From BMS3Abin12 sp964487445 (GTDB lineage: Bacteria; Pseudomonadota; Gammaproteobacteria; 21-64-14), in assembly GCA_964487445.1 (NCBI GenBank), contig CAZAQG010000019.1:1-32483 (forward strand): 32,483 bases of DNA, in the 5' to 3' direction. Below are positions 1 to 7,738 of this stretch, one piece after another. The notes beneath the pieces are model-generated. The model made no database searches. It worked only from the letters and a program-made list of their open reading frames with translations, and had not been told where the DNA came from. Both the position numbers and the translations under genes were made by a program. Numbering within the stretch: the first letter of the stretch is position 1; each line of letters opens with the position of its first letter.

Positions 1-7
1 CACCGAT

Positions 8-44
8 TAGTAACGCTTGACAATATTAACGCAGTGCGTTACTA
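8..44. promoter_or_regulatory. higBA promoter/operator with three TAACGC boxes
   Basis: A 9-bp perfect inverted repeat, TAGTAACGC at 8-16 and GCGTTACTA at 36-44, brackets a TTGACA -35-like hexamer at 17-22. A third box, TAACGC at 27-32, forms a tight dyad with GCGTTA at 36-41 (3-bp spacer). So there are two direct and one inverted copies of the same hexamer immediately before higB. HigA-type antitoxins are known to repress their own promoters through such dyads; that HigA binds here is inferred. No convincing -10 box was found. Confidence 0.6.
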
Positions 45-54
45 CCATATCCTC

Positions 55-336
55 ATGATCGAATCCTTTCACGACAAGGATGCCGAGAGGATATTCAAGA
101 GACGGCGAGTCAAGCGGTTTTCTTTGTCGCTTCAAAAGGTTGCCCAACGAAAATTGGATCTGATCGATGGTGCCGATCTAATCGAGGACCTTCGAATACC
201 GCCGGGGAATCGTCTGGAAAGGCTTTCGGGAAACCGTAAAGGTCAGTACGGCGTTCGTGTGAATGACCAGTGGCGAATATGTTTTCGATGGAAATCAGGC
301 CAAGCCACGGATGTTGAGATGGTTGACTATCATTAG
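55..336 (+). CDS. higB: HigB/RelE-superfamily mRNA interferase toxin
   Basis: This is a 93-residue toxin of the HigB (RelE/ParE fold) family, which cleaves mRNA on the ribosome. The C-terminal half carries the family signature RLSGNRKGQYGVRVND followed by WRICFRW. An upstream in-frame GTG at 34 lies inside the operator dyad, so the ATG at 55 is preferred; it begins MIESFHDKDAERIF, the usual family start. No Shine-Dalgarno is visible before it, so translation may be weak or leaderless. The gene is followed by its antitoxin 10 bp downstream, the toxin-first order normal for higBA. Base composition is clearly AT-richer than the surrounding genes, suggesting horizontal acquisition. Confidence 0.9.
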   Translation: MIESFHDKDAERIFKRRRVKRFSLSLQKVAQRKLDLIDGADLIEDLRIPPGNRLERLSGNRKGQYGVRVNDQWRICFRWKSGQATDVEMVDYH

Positions 337-346
337 GTGATTAACA

Positions 347-652
347 ATGAGAGACAAAAGATTACCTCCGATTCATCCAGGCGAAATTCTACTGGAAGAA
401 TTTCTTAAGCCTATGGGTATAAGCCAGTACCGGCTTGCCAAGGCTACGAGTGTACCGGCACGACGTATCAATGAGATTGTTCATGGCAAGCGCTCAATTA
501 CTGCTGATACCGCCCTTCGCCTTTCGAAGTTTTTTGGAATGTCAGACCGTTTTTGGATGAATCTGCAGACACGTTATGATCTTGAATTAGAAAAAGATCG
601 ATTAGGCTCCCGGCTTGATAAAGAAGTTGAATTGTATAAAGAAGCCAGTTAA
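347..652 (+). CDS. higA: HigA-type antitoxin, XRE helix-turn-helix
   Basis: A 101-residue HigA/VapI antitoxin. It starts with the family hallmark HPGEILLEEFLKPMGISQ, followed by an XRE helix-turn-helix at about residues 24-55 and the typical WMNLQTRYDLELEKD segment. It should neutralise HigB and repress the shared promoter. An AGGTGA ribosome site at 335-340 overlaps the higB stop codon, so the two genes are probably translationally linked. Codon use is AT-rich like higB and unlike the rest of the window. Downstream DNA (653-936) holds no supported gene, only short palindromes and a 10-residue transposase-like relic. Confidence 0.92.
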   Translation: MRDKRLPPIHPGEILLEEFLKPMGISQYRLAKATSVPARRINEIVHGKRSITADTALRLSKFFGMSDRFWMNLQTRYDLELEKDRLGSRLDKEVELYKEAS

Positions 653-936
653 GCAGGACTTTGATCGGGTAACCGGGGGCCTCAGGCCGCGTTAGCAATT
701 GAGGGTAAACTATGGTTTCAACTCTGTGACTGAGTGGGGGTTGACGCCAGGGCGCGACCTGCCTGCCGGCAGATACGGCACCCAAGCCCCGGCGTTGCTT
801 GCGTAAGCGCGCGGGTGGGCCGCGGTGATCGCCGACAAGGGCTACGAAGGGAGCTTACCCGGCGGCTGGGTAGGGCGAAGTCCCTTCCTCGGTTCGTTCC
901 AGGCCGCCGCCGGGCTCGACGCGGCTCGCCGGACAC

Positions 937-2478
937 TCAGTCCGCGGGCGCCTCCAGAAGGTGCGCCGGGCGCATGCCGAGCACTGCCAGGGTGACCACG
1001 TAGGTGATCCCCGCCGCCGTCACCCACAATGCGAGGTGGGCGGCCCGCTGGGCCGCGCCCCAGGCGAGCCAAGTGGCCAGGTCGCCGCGCCCATAGCCGA
1101 GCACCAGCCCCATGGCCAGGCAGGCCCCGCCCACCTGGAGTGCGAAACGGCCCCAGCCGCGCTCGGCCCGGTATACGCCGGAGCGGAGTAGCGCGCGGAG
1201 CAGCAGGCCGCTGTTGACGTAGGCGGCCAGTGAGGTCGCCAGCGCGACGCCGGCGTGTTTCAGGGGTACCACCAGCAGCAGATTGAAGACGATGTTGGCG
1301 GCCATCGCCATCGCCGCGATGCGCACCGGCGTGGCGGTGTCCTGGCGCGCGTAGAACCCGGGCGCCAGCACCTTGATCATGATGAATCCGGTGATCCCCA
1401 TCGAGAAGGTGATCAGGCTGCGGCTCGCCATGACGACGTCCCGGGGGCTGAAGGCGTGGTACTGGAACATCGTGGTGAGCAGCGGCCCGGCGAGCAGGAT
1501 CAGGCCCACGGTGGCGGGGGCGGCGATGAGCACCACCCAGCGCAGCCCCCAGTCGAGGGAGCGCCGGAAGGACTCGGGATCGGCCTGGGCGTGGCGTTGC
1601 GACAGGTGCGGGAGGATCACGGTCCCGAGCGCCACGCCGAACACCCCGACCGGGAACTCCATGAGACGATCCGAGTAGTAGAGCCAGGTGATGCTCCCGC
1701 TCGCCAGGAACGAGGCGATGAGGGTGTCCACCAGCAGGTTGACCTGGGTGACCGAGACGCCGAACAGCGCCGGGCCCATGAGCCGCAGGATGCGCCGCAC
1801 CCCGGGGTCGTGCCAGTCGAACCGCGGACGCGGCAGCAGCCGCAGGCGCGCCAGGAACGGGAGTTGGAAGGCGAGTTGCAGGATACCCGCCGCAAGCACC
1901 GCCCAGGCCAGGGCGGTGATCGGGTGGGCGAGGTGCGGGGCGAGCCACACCGCCGCCCCGATCAGCGACAGGTTGAGCAGCACCGGCGTGATCGCCGGGA
2001 CGCTGAAGCGCCCGTAGGTATTGAGGATCCCGCCGGCCAGCGCGGTCAGCGAGATGAACAGGATGTACGGGAAGGTGATGCGCAGCATGTACTCGGTGAG
2101 TTGGAACTTGCCGGGGTCGGTGTGGAAGCCCGGTGCGAACAGGTAGACCAGCAGCGGCGCGGCGACCACGCCGATCAGGGTGACCAGGAACAGGATTCCG
2201 CCCAAGGCGGCGCTCACGTGGTCGGTGAGCCGGCGCACCTCGGCGTGATCGTGGTGCGCCTTGTACTCGGCCAGCACCGGCACGAAGGCCTGTGAGAAGG
2301 CGCCCTCGCCGAACAGGCGGCGCAGGAAGTTGGGGATTTTGAAGGCGACGAAGAAGGCGTCGGTCGCCGCACCGGCACCGAAGCGGGCGATCACGATGTC
2401 GCGCGCCAGGCCCAGGATCCGGGAGATCAGGGTCATGGCGCCGACGGTGGCGGTCGATTTCAGCAGGCGCAGGCTCAT
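937..2478 (-). CDS. murJ: Lipid II flippase MurJ (MviN)
   Basis: A 513-residue polytopic membrane protein of the MurJ/MviN branch of the MOP superfamily, which flips lipid II across the inner membrane for peptidoglycan synthesis. The start MSLRLLKSTATVGAMTLISR and the segments GLARDIVIARFGAGAATDAF and RRLFGEGAFSQAFVPVL are diagnostic. The frame stays open another 56 codons upstream, but the family start is the ATG at 2478, and the extension would run into the rpsT promoter region. Length matches the family (about 510-520). It is divergent from rpsT. In many gammaproteobacteria ribF and ileS follow murJ; here the next genes on that side are higBA on the other strand. Confidence 0.96.
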   Translation of the reverse strand: MSLRLLKSTATVGAMTLISRILGLARDIVIARFGAGAATDAFFVAFKIPNFLRRLFGEGAFSQAFVPVLAEYKAHHDHAEVRRLTDHVSAALGGILFLVTLIGVVAAPLLVYLFAPGFHTDPGKFQLTEYMLRITFPYILFISLTALAGGILNTYGRFSVPAITPVLLNLSLIGAAVWLAPHLAHPITALAWAVLAAGILQLAFQLPFLARLRLLPRPRFDWHDPGVRRILRLMGPALFGVSVTQVNLLVDTLIASFLASGSITWLYYSDRLMEFPVGVFGVALGTVILPHLSQRHAQADPESFRRSLDWGLRWVVLIAAPATVGLILLAGPLLTTMFQYHAFSPRDVVMASRSLITFSMGITGFIMIKVLAPGFYARQDTATPVRIAAMAMAANIVFNLLLVVPLKHAGVALATSLAAYVNSGLLLRALLRSGVYRAERGWGRFALQVGGACLAMGLVLGYGRGDLATWLAWGAAQRAAHLALWVTAAGITYVVTLAVLGMRPAHLLEAPAD

Positions 2479-2566
2479 GGCGGCGGGTATGGGCCCGGTT
2501 GCGGTAAATTCGAGCGAGTGTACCCGCTTGGCGGAGCGGGTGTCAGCCTGCCGCAGATGCCCGGGA

Positions 2567-2595
2567 TTGACAAACAGGCGAAAAATTCGCATAGT
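2567..2595 (+). promoter_or_regulatory. sigma70-type promoter of rpsT
   Basis: TTGACA at 2567-2572, a 17-bp spacer, and CATAGT at 2590-2595. The bases just after the -10 are GC-rich (ACGCCGCC), resembling the discriminator of stringently controlled ribosomal promoters. The inferred start near 2602 would leave a leader of about 37 nt before the UUG codon at 2639. Confidence 0.7.
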
Positions 2596-2638
2596 ACGCC
2601 GCCTTTCCACCGGATTCTGCGCATCGGGAGTTCCCGTT

Positions 2639-2929
2639 TTGGCCAATACCCCACAAGCAAGAAAACGCGCCCGTCAGGCGGGCAAGCGCCGCAACGCGAA
2701 TGTCAGTCAGCGCTCCATGATGCGCACCTACCTCAAGAAGACCCTCAAGGCGCTCGACGCCGGTGATCGGGCTCAGGCCGAGGTCGCATTCAAGGCCGCC
2801 GAGCCGATACTCGACCGCATGGCGCGCAAGGGCTTCATCCACAAGAACAAGGCGGCGCGCCACAAGAGCCGCCTGCAGGCGCGCATTCGGAGCCTGCCGC
2901 TGGCGTCCGCCGAAACCCCCTCAGTTTAG
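2639..2929 (+). CDS. rpsT: 30S ribosomal protein S20 (UUG start)
   Basis: A 96-residue ribosomal protein S20 that binds 16S rRNA early in 30S assembly. The start LANTPQARKRARQAGKRR, read as Met, matches the S20 N-terminus, and the central FIHKNKAARHKSRL segment matches the conserved C-terminal helix. No ATG or GTG fits the protein start; TTG at 2639 does, with GGGAG at 2626-2630 spaced 8 nt away. E. coli rpsT is also known to start with UUG, a feature tied to its translational autoregulation. The tail PLASAETPSV makes it slightly longer than the E. coli protein (87 residues). Confidence 0.96.
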   Translation: MANTPQARKRARQAGKRRNANVSQRSMMRTYLKKTLKALDAGDRAQAEVAFKAAEPILDRMARKGFIHKNKAARHKSRLQARIRSLPLASAETPSV

Positions 2930-3047
2930 AATCCGTATCAGGGAAAAGATGGCCACGGAACCCGCGGACGAAGACGCGACCTTCCCGGGCGTTCTGTAGC
3001 TCGACGCACACGGCTCGGGCCGTCTTCAACGCTTGAAGCCCAGGTAA

Positions 3048-3137
3048 CCTGGATGTAGGCCGAAGGCCGAAATCCAGGGGGCCTTCCCCTAAAAAGAAAG
3101 CCAATCCCCGGATTTCGCTCCATCCCATCCAGGCTAC
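3048..3137. repeat. Pair of facing CCTGGAT...ATCC(A/G)GG REP-like hairpins
   Basis: Copy A on the plus strand has stem CCTGGAT at 3048-3054 and ATCCAGG at 3072-3078. Copy B on the minus strand (3106-3137) reads GTAGCCTGGATG and ends ATCCGGGG. A third copy lies at 32217-32250. Copies A and B face each other tail to tail, as in REP doublets. They occupy the 295-bp gap between rpsT and proB, which holds no other gene. Confidence 0.7.
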
Positions 3138-3168
3138 GGAAGCGGCACGGGGACCGACCCTTGGGCCC

Positions 3169-3215
3169 TACCGTAAAAAGGCCCCCGAATACCCATATGT
3201 CAAGCCTGACCCCGC
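3169..3215 (-). repeat. 47-bp dispersed repeat, copy 1
   Basis: The segment is 44/47 identical to the reverse complement of 30739-30785. It ends in the block whose minus-strand reading begins GCGGGGTCAGGCTTGACATA. Its GGGGTCAG start resembles that of the palindromic elements at 26655 and 27102. Function unknown; a REP-like or transposase-derived repeat is the simplest reading. Confidence 0.7.
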
Positions 3216-3224
3216 GGTTTGGGT

Positions 3225-4349
3225 TTATAGGACTACCAGATTGTCGCGGTGGATGAGTTCCGGTTCGTCTACGTAGCCGAGCAGGGCCTCGATGCGGTGG
3301 CTCGGTTGTCCGGCGATTCGCCGCGCCTCGGCGGCGTCGTAGTTCGCAAGGCCCCGGGCCACGGGGGTTCCGTGCGCGTCGACGCAGGCCACCAGTTCGC
3401 CGCGCGCGAACTCGCCCTCGACGCTCGTCACTCCCACCGGCAACAGGCTGCGGCCGGATTCGCGCAGCACCCGTACGGCCCCGTCATCGAGGCTCAGCCG
3501 CCCGCGCACCTGGAGCTGGCCGGCCAGCCACTGTTTGCGGGCCGCCAGCGGTTCGTGCCCGGGCAGCAGCAGGGTGCCCAGTGCCTCGCCGCCGGCGATG
3601 CGTTTCAGGACCCCGGGGGCGCGCCCGTGGGCGATCAGGGTCGCGCAGCCGGAACGCGCCGCCCGTGCCGCCGCCTGCACTTTGGTGCGCATGCCGCCAC
3701 GTCCCAGGCGCCCGGATCCGGTCCCCGCCAGGGTCTCCAGGGCCGGGTCGCCGGCGCGCCCCTCCGGGATCAGCCGCGCGTCCGGATGGATTCGCGGGTC
3801 GCGGTCGAACAGCCCGTCCTGGTCGGTGAGGATCACCAGCAGTTGCGCCTCCACTAAGTTGGCGACCAGGGCTGCAAGCGTGTCGTTGTCGCCGAAGCGG
3901 ATCTCCTCGTCGGCCACCGTGTCGTTCTCGTTGACTACCGGGATTGCGCCGATCCGCAATAGCGTGCGCAGGGTGCTGCGTGCGTTCAGATATCGCTTGC
4001 GGTCCACCAGGTCGTCGTGGGTGAGCAGGACCTGCGCGGTGTGCATGCCGAAGCGCTGGAAACGGGCCTCGTAGGCCTGCACCATCCCCATCTGCCCCAC
4101 CGCCGCCGCCGCCTGGAGTTCATAGAGAGGGCGCGGGCGCTCGTGCCAGCCGAGCCGCGCCATGCCCTCTGCGACCGCCCCCGAGGAGACCAGCACCAGA
4201 TCACGGCCCGTCCCGTGCAGGTCGGCGAGTTGAGTGACCCAGGCGTCCAGATTGGTCTCGTCCAGACCGCGGCCGTCCGCGGTCACCAGGGAACTGCCGA
4301 TCTTGATCACCCAGCGCGGGCTGCGGGCGAGTTCTTCTCGGGATTTCAT
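3225..4349 (-). CDS. proB: Glutamate 5-kinase
   Basis: A 374-residue glutamate 5-kinase, catalysing ATP-dependent phosphorylation of L-glutamate, the first step of proline synthesis. The amino-acid kinase domain shows VIKIGSSLVT near residue 14, LVSSGAVAEGM, the IPVVNENDTVADEEIRFGDN substrate region and GGMRTKVQAA. A C-terminal PUA domain covers roughly residues 280-370, as in the long E. coli-type enzyme (367 residues). It lies 69 bp downstream of obgE on the same strand, a common gammaproteobacterial order. Proline feedback inhibition is known for the family. Confidence 0.96.
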   Translation of the reverse strand: MKSREELARSPRWVIKIGSSLVTADGRGLDETNLDAWVTQLADLHGTGRDLVLVSSGAVAEGMARLGWHERPRPLYELQAAAAVGQMGMVQAYEARFQRFGMHTAQVLLTHDDLVDRKRYLNARSTLRTLLRIGAIPVVNENDTVADEEIRFGDNDTLAALVANLVEAQLLVILTDQDGLFDRDPRIHPDARLIPEGRAGDPALETLAGTGSGRLGRGGMRTKVQAAARAARSGCATLIAHGRAPGVLKRIAGGEALGTLLLPGHEPLAARKQWLAGQLQVRGRLSLDDGAVRVLRESGRSLLPVGVTSVEGEFARGELVACVDAHGTPVARGLANYDAAEARRIAGQPSHRIEALLGYVDEPELIHRDNLVVL

Positions 4350-4418
4350 GGCTTGGGGTTTCCGGCACCGACGGTCTCCAGGGCCGGCGCTCGTTCGGCA
4401 AGACTGTACACTCCCGGT

Positions 4419-5441
4419 TCAGGCCGGGCCAGCGGCGGGCGGTTCGGCCAGGTGCCGTAGTACGGCGCCGACCAGTTCCCGGGTCCCCGCACCGGTGGCC
4501 GCGGAGACCGCGAACCACGGGCCGCTCCAGCCGAGTCGGTCCACAATCTCCCGGCAGTGCCCCTCCCGCGCCTCGGGTGCGAGCAGGTCGGTCTTGTTGA
4601 GCACCAGCCAGCGCTCGCGTCGTGCAAGCTCCGGGTTGAATCGCTCCAACTCGGCGGCGATGGTGCGCACCGCGACGACGGGGTCGGAACTGTCGGCGGG
4701 CAGGAGGTCGATGACCTGCAGGAGCAGGCGGGTGCGGGCCACGTGCCGGAGGAAGCGGAGGCCGAGCCCCGCCCCCTCGGCTGCACCCTCGATGAGGCCG
4801 GGGATGTCCGCCATCACGAATCCCTGCTCTCCGATGCGCACCACGCCCAGGTGCGGGTACAGGGTCGTGAAGGGGTAGTCGGCGATCTTGGGTCGGGCTG
4901 CCGACACCGCTCGCAACAGGGTCGACTTGCCGGCGTTCGGCAGGCCGAGCAGGCCCACGTCGGCGAGCATCTTGAGTTCCAGGCGCAGGTCGCGTGCCTC
5001 GCCTTCGGTGCCCTGGGTCGTGCGGCGCGGGGCGCGGTTGGTGGAACTCTTGAAGCGCGTGTTGCCGAGCCCGTGGCGCCCGCCGTTCGCCACTTTCAGC
5101 CGTTGTCCCGGCTCCACCAGGTCGCCCAGGATCTCCTCGGTGCCCGCTTCCGTGACCACGGTGCCCACCGGGACGCGGATCTCCAGATCCGTGCCGCTGC
5201 GTCCGGTGCAGTTGGCGCCCATCCCGTCCTGTCCACGCCGTGCGCGGAACAGCCGCTTGTAGCGAAAATCCACCAGGGTGGTCAGGGCCGGGTCCGCCAC
5301 GAGGTAGACGGTGGCGCCGTTCCCCCCGTCGCCGCCGTCCGGGCCGCCGAAGGGGATGAATTTCTCGCGTCGGAAGCTCAGGCAACCGTGACCGCCCCGG
5401 CCCGCTTCCACGCGAATGATGGCTTCATCGACGAATTTCAT
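4419..5441 (-). CDS. obgE: GTPase ObgE/CgtA
   Basis: A 340-residue Obg-family GTPase involved in 50S maturation and growth control. The glycine-rich Obg domain (residues 1 to about 158) starts MKFVDEAIIRVEAGRGGHGC. The G domain has P-loop GLPNAGKS at 166-173, the switch region YPFTTLYPHLG, DIPGLIEGA and the NKTD guanine-specificity motif near 287. There is no long acidic C-terminal tail. It is third in rplU-rpmA-obgE-proB; the 228-bp gap to rpmA contains two hairpins that could tune expression. Confidence 0.97.
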   Translation of the reverse strand: MKFVDEAIIRVEAGRGGHGCLSFRREKFIPFGGPDGGDGGNGATVYLVADPALTTLVDFRYKRLFRARRGQDGMGANCTGRSGTDLEIRVPVGTVVTEAGTEEILGDLVEPGQRLKVANGGRHGLGNTRFKSSTNRAPRRTTQGTEGEARDLRLELKMLADVGLLGLPNAGKSTLLRAVSAARPKIADYPFTTLYPHLGVVRIGEQGFVMADIPGLIEGAAEGAGLGLRFLRHVARTRLLLQVIDLLPADSSDPVVAVRTIAAELERFNPELARRERWLVLNKTDLLAPEAREGHCREIVDRLGWSGPWFAVSAATGAGTRELVGAVLRHLAEPPAAGPA

Positions 5442-5534
5442 GGTGCCCGCCCGATTTTACACCGACCTTCCGCCGCCTGCGCCGCGGGAAGGCGTCGCCC
5501 GGCCGCGCTGCTCATCGGCCTTCACCGCTGGGGG

Positions 5535-5596
5535 GTCGGCAGGCTGCCGGCCTACCCTGCCTGGATGTGCCCGGAGGGGGGTGCGCCCCTCCGGGC
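5535..5596. repeat. Two hairpins between rpmA and obgE
   Basis: First, 5535-5555 on the minus strand reads GTAGGCCGGCAGCCTGCCG, a GTAG-headed palindrome like other REPs. Second, 5569-5579 (GCCCGGAGGGG) pairs perfectly with 5586-5596 (CCCCTCCGGGC) around a 6-nt loop, an 11-bp stem. No U-run follows on the minus strand, so this is not a classical terminator; an RNA-processing or attenuating hairpin, or a REP, is possible. Confidence 0.5.
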
Positions 5597-5669
5597 GAGT
5601 GCATCGGCGGCCGCGGCGGGGATCGGTGAGAAAGTACGGGCGGGTGGGAGGCCGTGCAGGGCGAACGCC

Positions 5670-5927
5670 TCAGGCGGTCACGACGCTCACGTAGGTGCGG
5701 CTCTTCGGACCCTTGACCTCAAAGCGTACTTGGCCGGAGGCGCGTGCGAACAGCGTGTGATCGCGCCCGCAGCCGACGTTGGCTCCCGGGTGCATGTGGG
5801 TTCCGCGCTGGCGCACCAGGATGTTGCCGGCGCACACGGCCTCGCCTCCGTAGCGCTTCACGCCGAGGCGCTTGGACTGGGAATCGCGTCCGTTGCGGGT
5901 GCTGCCACCCGCTTTTTTGTGTGCCAT
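5670..5927 (-). CDS. rpmA: 50S ribosomal protein L27
   Basis: An 85-residue L27, a large-subunit protein whose N-terminal tail reaches the peptidyl transferase centre. The start MAHKKAGGSTRNGRDSQSKR is diagnostic, as is GNILVRQRGTHMHPG. The first residues follow the gammaproteobacterial form, with no leader peptide of the Firmicutes type. It starts 22 bp after the rplU stop and is clearly co-transcribed with it. Confidence 0.98.
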   Translation of the reverse strand: MAHKKAGGSTRNGRDSQSKRLGVKRYGGEAVCAGNILVRQRGTHMHPGANVGCGRDHTLFARASGQVRFEVKGPKSRTYVSVVTA

Positions 5928-5949
5928 GGAACTGAACCTCGCTGCGCGG

Positions 5950-6261
5950 CTAGCCGGAGATGCCGGTGATGCGCACTTCCGTGAACGGCTGGCGGTGCCC
6001 CGCCTGTTTGCGGTGATGCTTGCGGCGCCGGAACTTGACGATCTCTATGGTGCGCCTCTTGCCCTGGGCGCTGATCGTGGCCGTAACCTTGCCGCCCTCC
6101 AGATAGGGGCTGCCGCAACGGATGTGCTCGCCGTCGGAGATCAGCAGCACCCGGTCGAATTCCACGGGGGCGCCGGTCTCGGCAGCCAGTTTTTCGACCC
6201 GCAGTACGGCGCCTTCCTGCACGCGATACTGCTTGCCGCCGGTCTTGATCACGGCGTACAT
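5950..6261 (-). CDS. rplU: 50S ribosomal protein L21
   Basis: A 103-residue L21 that binds 23S rRNA. MYAVIKTGGKQYRVQEG marks the true start at 6261; the frame is open 18 codons further upstream without homology. FRRRKHHRKQAGHRQ and the C-terminal TEVRITGISG fit the family. GGAGA precedes the ATG. It is the first gene of rplU-rpmA-obgE-proB and is divergent from ispB, a widely conserved arrangement. Confidence 0.97.
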   Translation of the reverse strand: MYAVIKTGGKQYRVQEGAVLRVEKLAAETGAPVEFDRVLLISDGEHIRCGSPYLEGGKVTATISAQGKRRTIEIVKFRRRKHHRKQAGHRQPFTEVRITGISG

Positions 6262-6314
6262 GCTTGAGACTCTCCAAACCGCCTGGAATGTGCTAACGTT
6301 ATCGAAGGTGCGCA

Positions 6315-6343
6315 ATTGTATCGGTTGCTTTGATCAGGGTCAA
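6315..6343 (-). promoter_or_regulatory. sigma70-type promoter of the rplU operon
   Basis: On the minus strand, TTGACC (6343-6338), a 17-bp spacer, then TACAAT (6320-6315). The likely transcription start near 6308 leaves a leader of about 47 nt before rplU. This is the strongest promoter match seen near this operon. Confidence 0.7.
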
Positions 6344-6469
6344 ACCGTAAGCTTTGCGGCAGTGCCATGCTCTTGGCCCGCCTCACGGCCACGAGCCGCG
6401 GCGATCCGAATCCGTTCCGCGGGAGGTCGCCGCCGAACGGGCGGCGGCAGCCCACAGACCGCGAGACTC

Positions 6470-7468
6470 ATGCAGACAACGGTCCCCATCGAGCGCCCCC
6501 CCTCCCTCGAGGCGACCCGGCTCCTGGTCGCCGAGGACATGCGGGCGGTGGACGCGCTGATCCGCCGTCGCCTGCACTCCGACGTGGCCCTCGTCGATCA
6601 GCTTTCCCATTATATCGTCAACAGCGGGGGCAAGCGCCTGCGCCCGGCCCTGCTGCTGCTCTCGGCGCGGGCCTGCGGCTACCAGGGGACCCGCCACATC
6701 GACTTGGCGGCGGTCGTCGAGTTCATCCATACCGCCACGCTGCTGCACGACGACGTGGTCGACGACTCGGAGCTGCGCCGCGGGCGGGAGACCGCCAACG
6801 CGCTGTGGGGCAACGAGGCCAGCGTGCTGGTCGGCGATTTCCTGTACTCGCGCGCCTTCGAGATGATGGTCGACGTCCAGAATGTGCGCGTCATGGAGCT
6901 GATGGCCCACGCCACCAACACCATCGCCGAGGGCGAGGTCATGCAGTTGATGAACTGCCGCGATCCGGAAACCACCGAGGCGCGCTACCTCGAGGTCATC
7001 CGCTGCAAGACCGCCAAGCTGTTCGAGGCGGCCGCGCAACTCGGCGCCGTGCTCGGCGCGATGGCGCCCGCGGAGGAACACGCCTTGGCGGGGTTCGGAC
7101 GCCACTTGGGTAATGCCTTCCAGTTGGTGGACGACGTGCTGGACTATAGCGGCACGGCGCACGAGATCGGCAAGAACGTCGGTGACGACCTGGCCGAGGG
7201 CAAGCCCACGCTGCCGCTGATCTACGCCCTGCGCGAGGGCGACCCCGAACAGACCGCGGTGTTGCGCCGGGCGATCCACGAGGGCGGCCGGGAGTACATC
7301 GATGCGGTTCTCGATACCGTTGAGTCGACCGGGGCCATCGCGTACACTGAACGTCTTGCGCGGCGCGAGGCCGATCGGGCCAAGGCGGCACTGTCGGGGA
7401 TCCCTCCCTCGGTGTACCGCGACGGGCTGGACGCCCTGGCGGACTTCTCGGTCGATCGCAACTACTGA
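6470..7468 (+). CDS. ispB: Octaprenyl diphosphate synthase (polyprenyl synthetase)
   Basis: A 332-residue trans-isoprenyl diphosphate synthase that lengthens farnesyl diphosphate to make the quinone side chain. The first aspartate-rich motif is DDVVDD (residues 94-99) and the second is DDVLD (221-225); GGKRLRPALLLL supplies the IPP-binding residues. The bulk of the upstream open frame is not conserved; ATG at 6470 gives the normal length (E. coli IspB 323). It is divergent from rplU, the typical genomic position of ispB. The exact chain length of the product cannot be read with certainty. Confidence 0.94.
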   Translation: MQTTVPIERPPSLEATRLLVAEDMRAVDALIRRRLHSDVALVDQLSHYIVNSGGKRLRPALLLLSARACGYQGTRHIDLAAVVEFIHTATLLHDDVVDDSELRRGRETANALWGNEASVLVGDFLYSRAFEMMVDVQNVRVMELMAHATNTIAEGEVMQLMNCRDPETTEARYLEVIRCKTAKLFEAAAQLGAVLGAMAPAEEHALAGFGRHLGNAFQLVDDVLDYSGTAHEIGKNVGDDLAEGKPTLPLIYALREGDPEQTAVLRRAIHEGGREYIDAVLDTVESTGAIAYTERLARREADRAKAALSGIPPSVYRDGLDALADFSVDRNY

Positions 7469-7486
7469 TTACTTTCCACGCATACT

Positions 7487-7563
7487 CGGGGTGTAGCTCA
7501 GCTTGGTAGAGCACTGCCTTCGGGAGGCAGGGGCCGGAGGTTCGAATCCTCTCACCCCGACCA
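7487..7563 (+). tRNA. tRNA-Pro, anticodon CGG
   Basis: A complete 77-nt cloverleaf including an encoded CCA. Acceptor arm CGGGGTG (7487-7493) pairs with CACCCCG before discriminator A7560; the C1-G72 pair plus A73 is the known proline identity set. The anticodon arm is CTGCC-TTCGGGA-GGCAG with anticodon CGG at 7521-7523; the T arm is GGAGG-TTCGAAT-CCTCT. It reads CCG codons, plentiful in this GC-rich genome. It begins 18 bp after ispB. Confidence 0.97.
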
Positions 7564-7588
7564 ATCGTCGCTCACGGGCGGCGAAAGA

Positions 7589-7609
7589 CCCCGGGTCCGG
7601 ATCCCGGGG
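7589..7609 (+). other. Hairpin downstream of tRNA-Pro
   Basis: CCCCGGG (7589-7595) and CCCGGGG (7603-7609) form a perfect 7-bp stem around TCCGGAT. It sits 25 bp past the tRNA CCA. No U-tract follows, so it may be a processing barrier or weak terminator. Confidence 0.4.
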
Positions 7610-7738
7610 CCCGAGAGCGTTTCAATCGACCGCCGTGAGAACTCCGGGGAGGCGGCGCGGGGCATGGAGTCCGGCGCCGGGTCGTTCGGGGATCGCACCC
7701 GCCGTTTTTCTCCCGGCGGATCTCACCGGGAGGGGTCC

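Noticed and set aside
34..54. GTG start at 34 for higB
   Set aside because: Lies inside the operator dyad and adds seven residues not typical of the family; ATG 55 preferred.
842..1948. Long open frame on the minus strand (about 368 codons) within murJ
   Set aside because: Arg/Pro/Gly/Ala-rich low-complexity translation typical of a GC-rich shadow frame; murJ covers it with clear homology.
1255..2295. Plus-strand frame of 346 codons opposite murJ
   Set aside because: Shadow of murJ; composition-biased (Gln/Arg/Asp/Gly) and no recognisable family.
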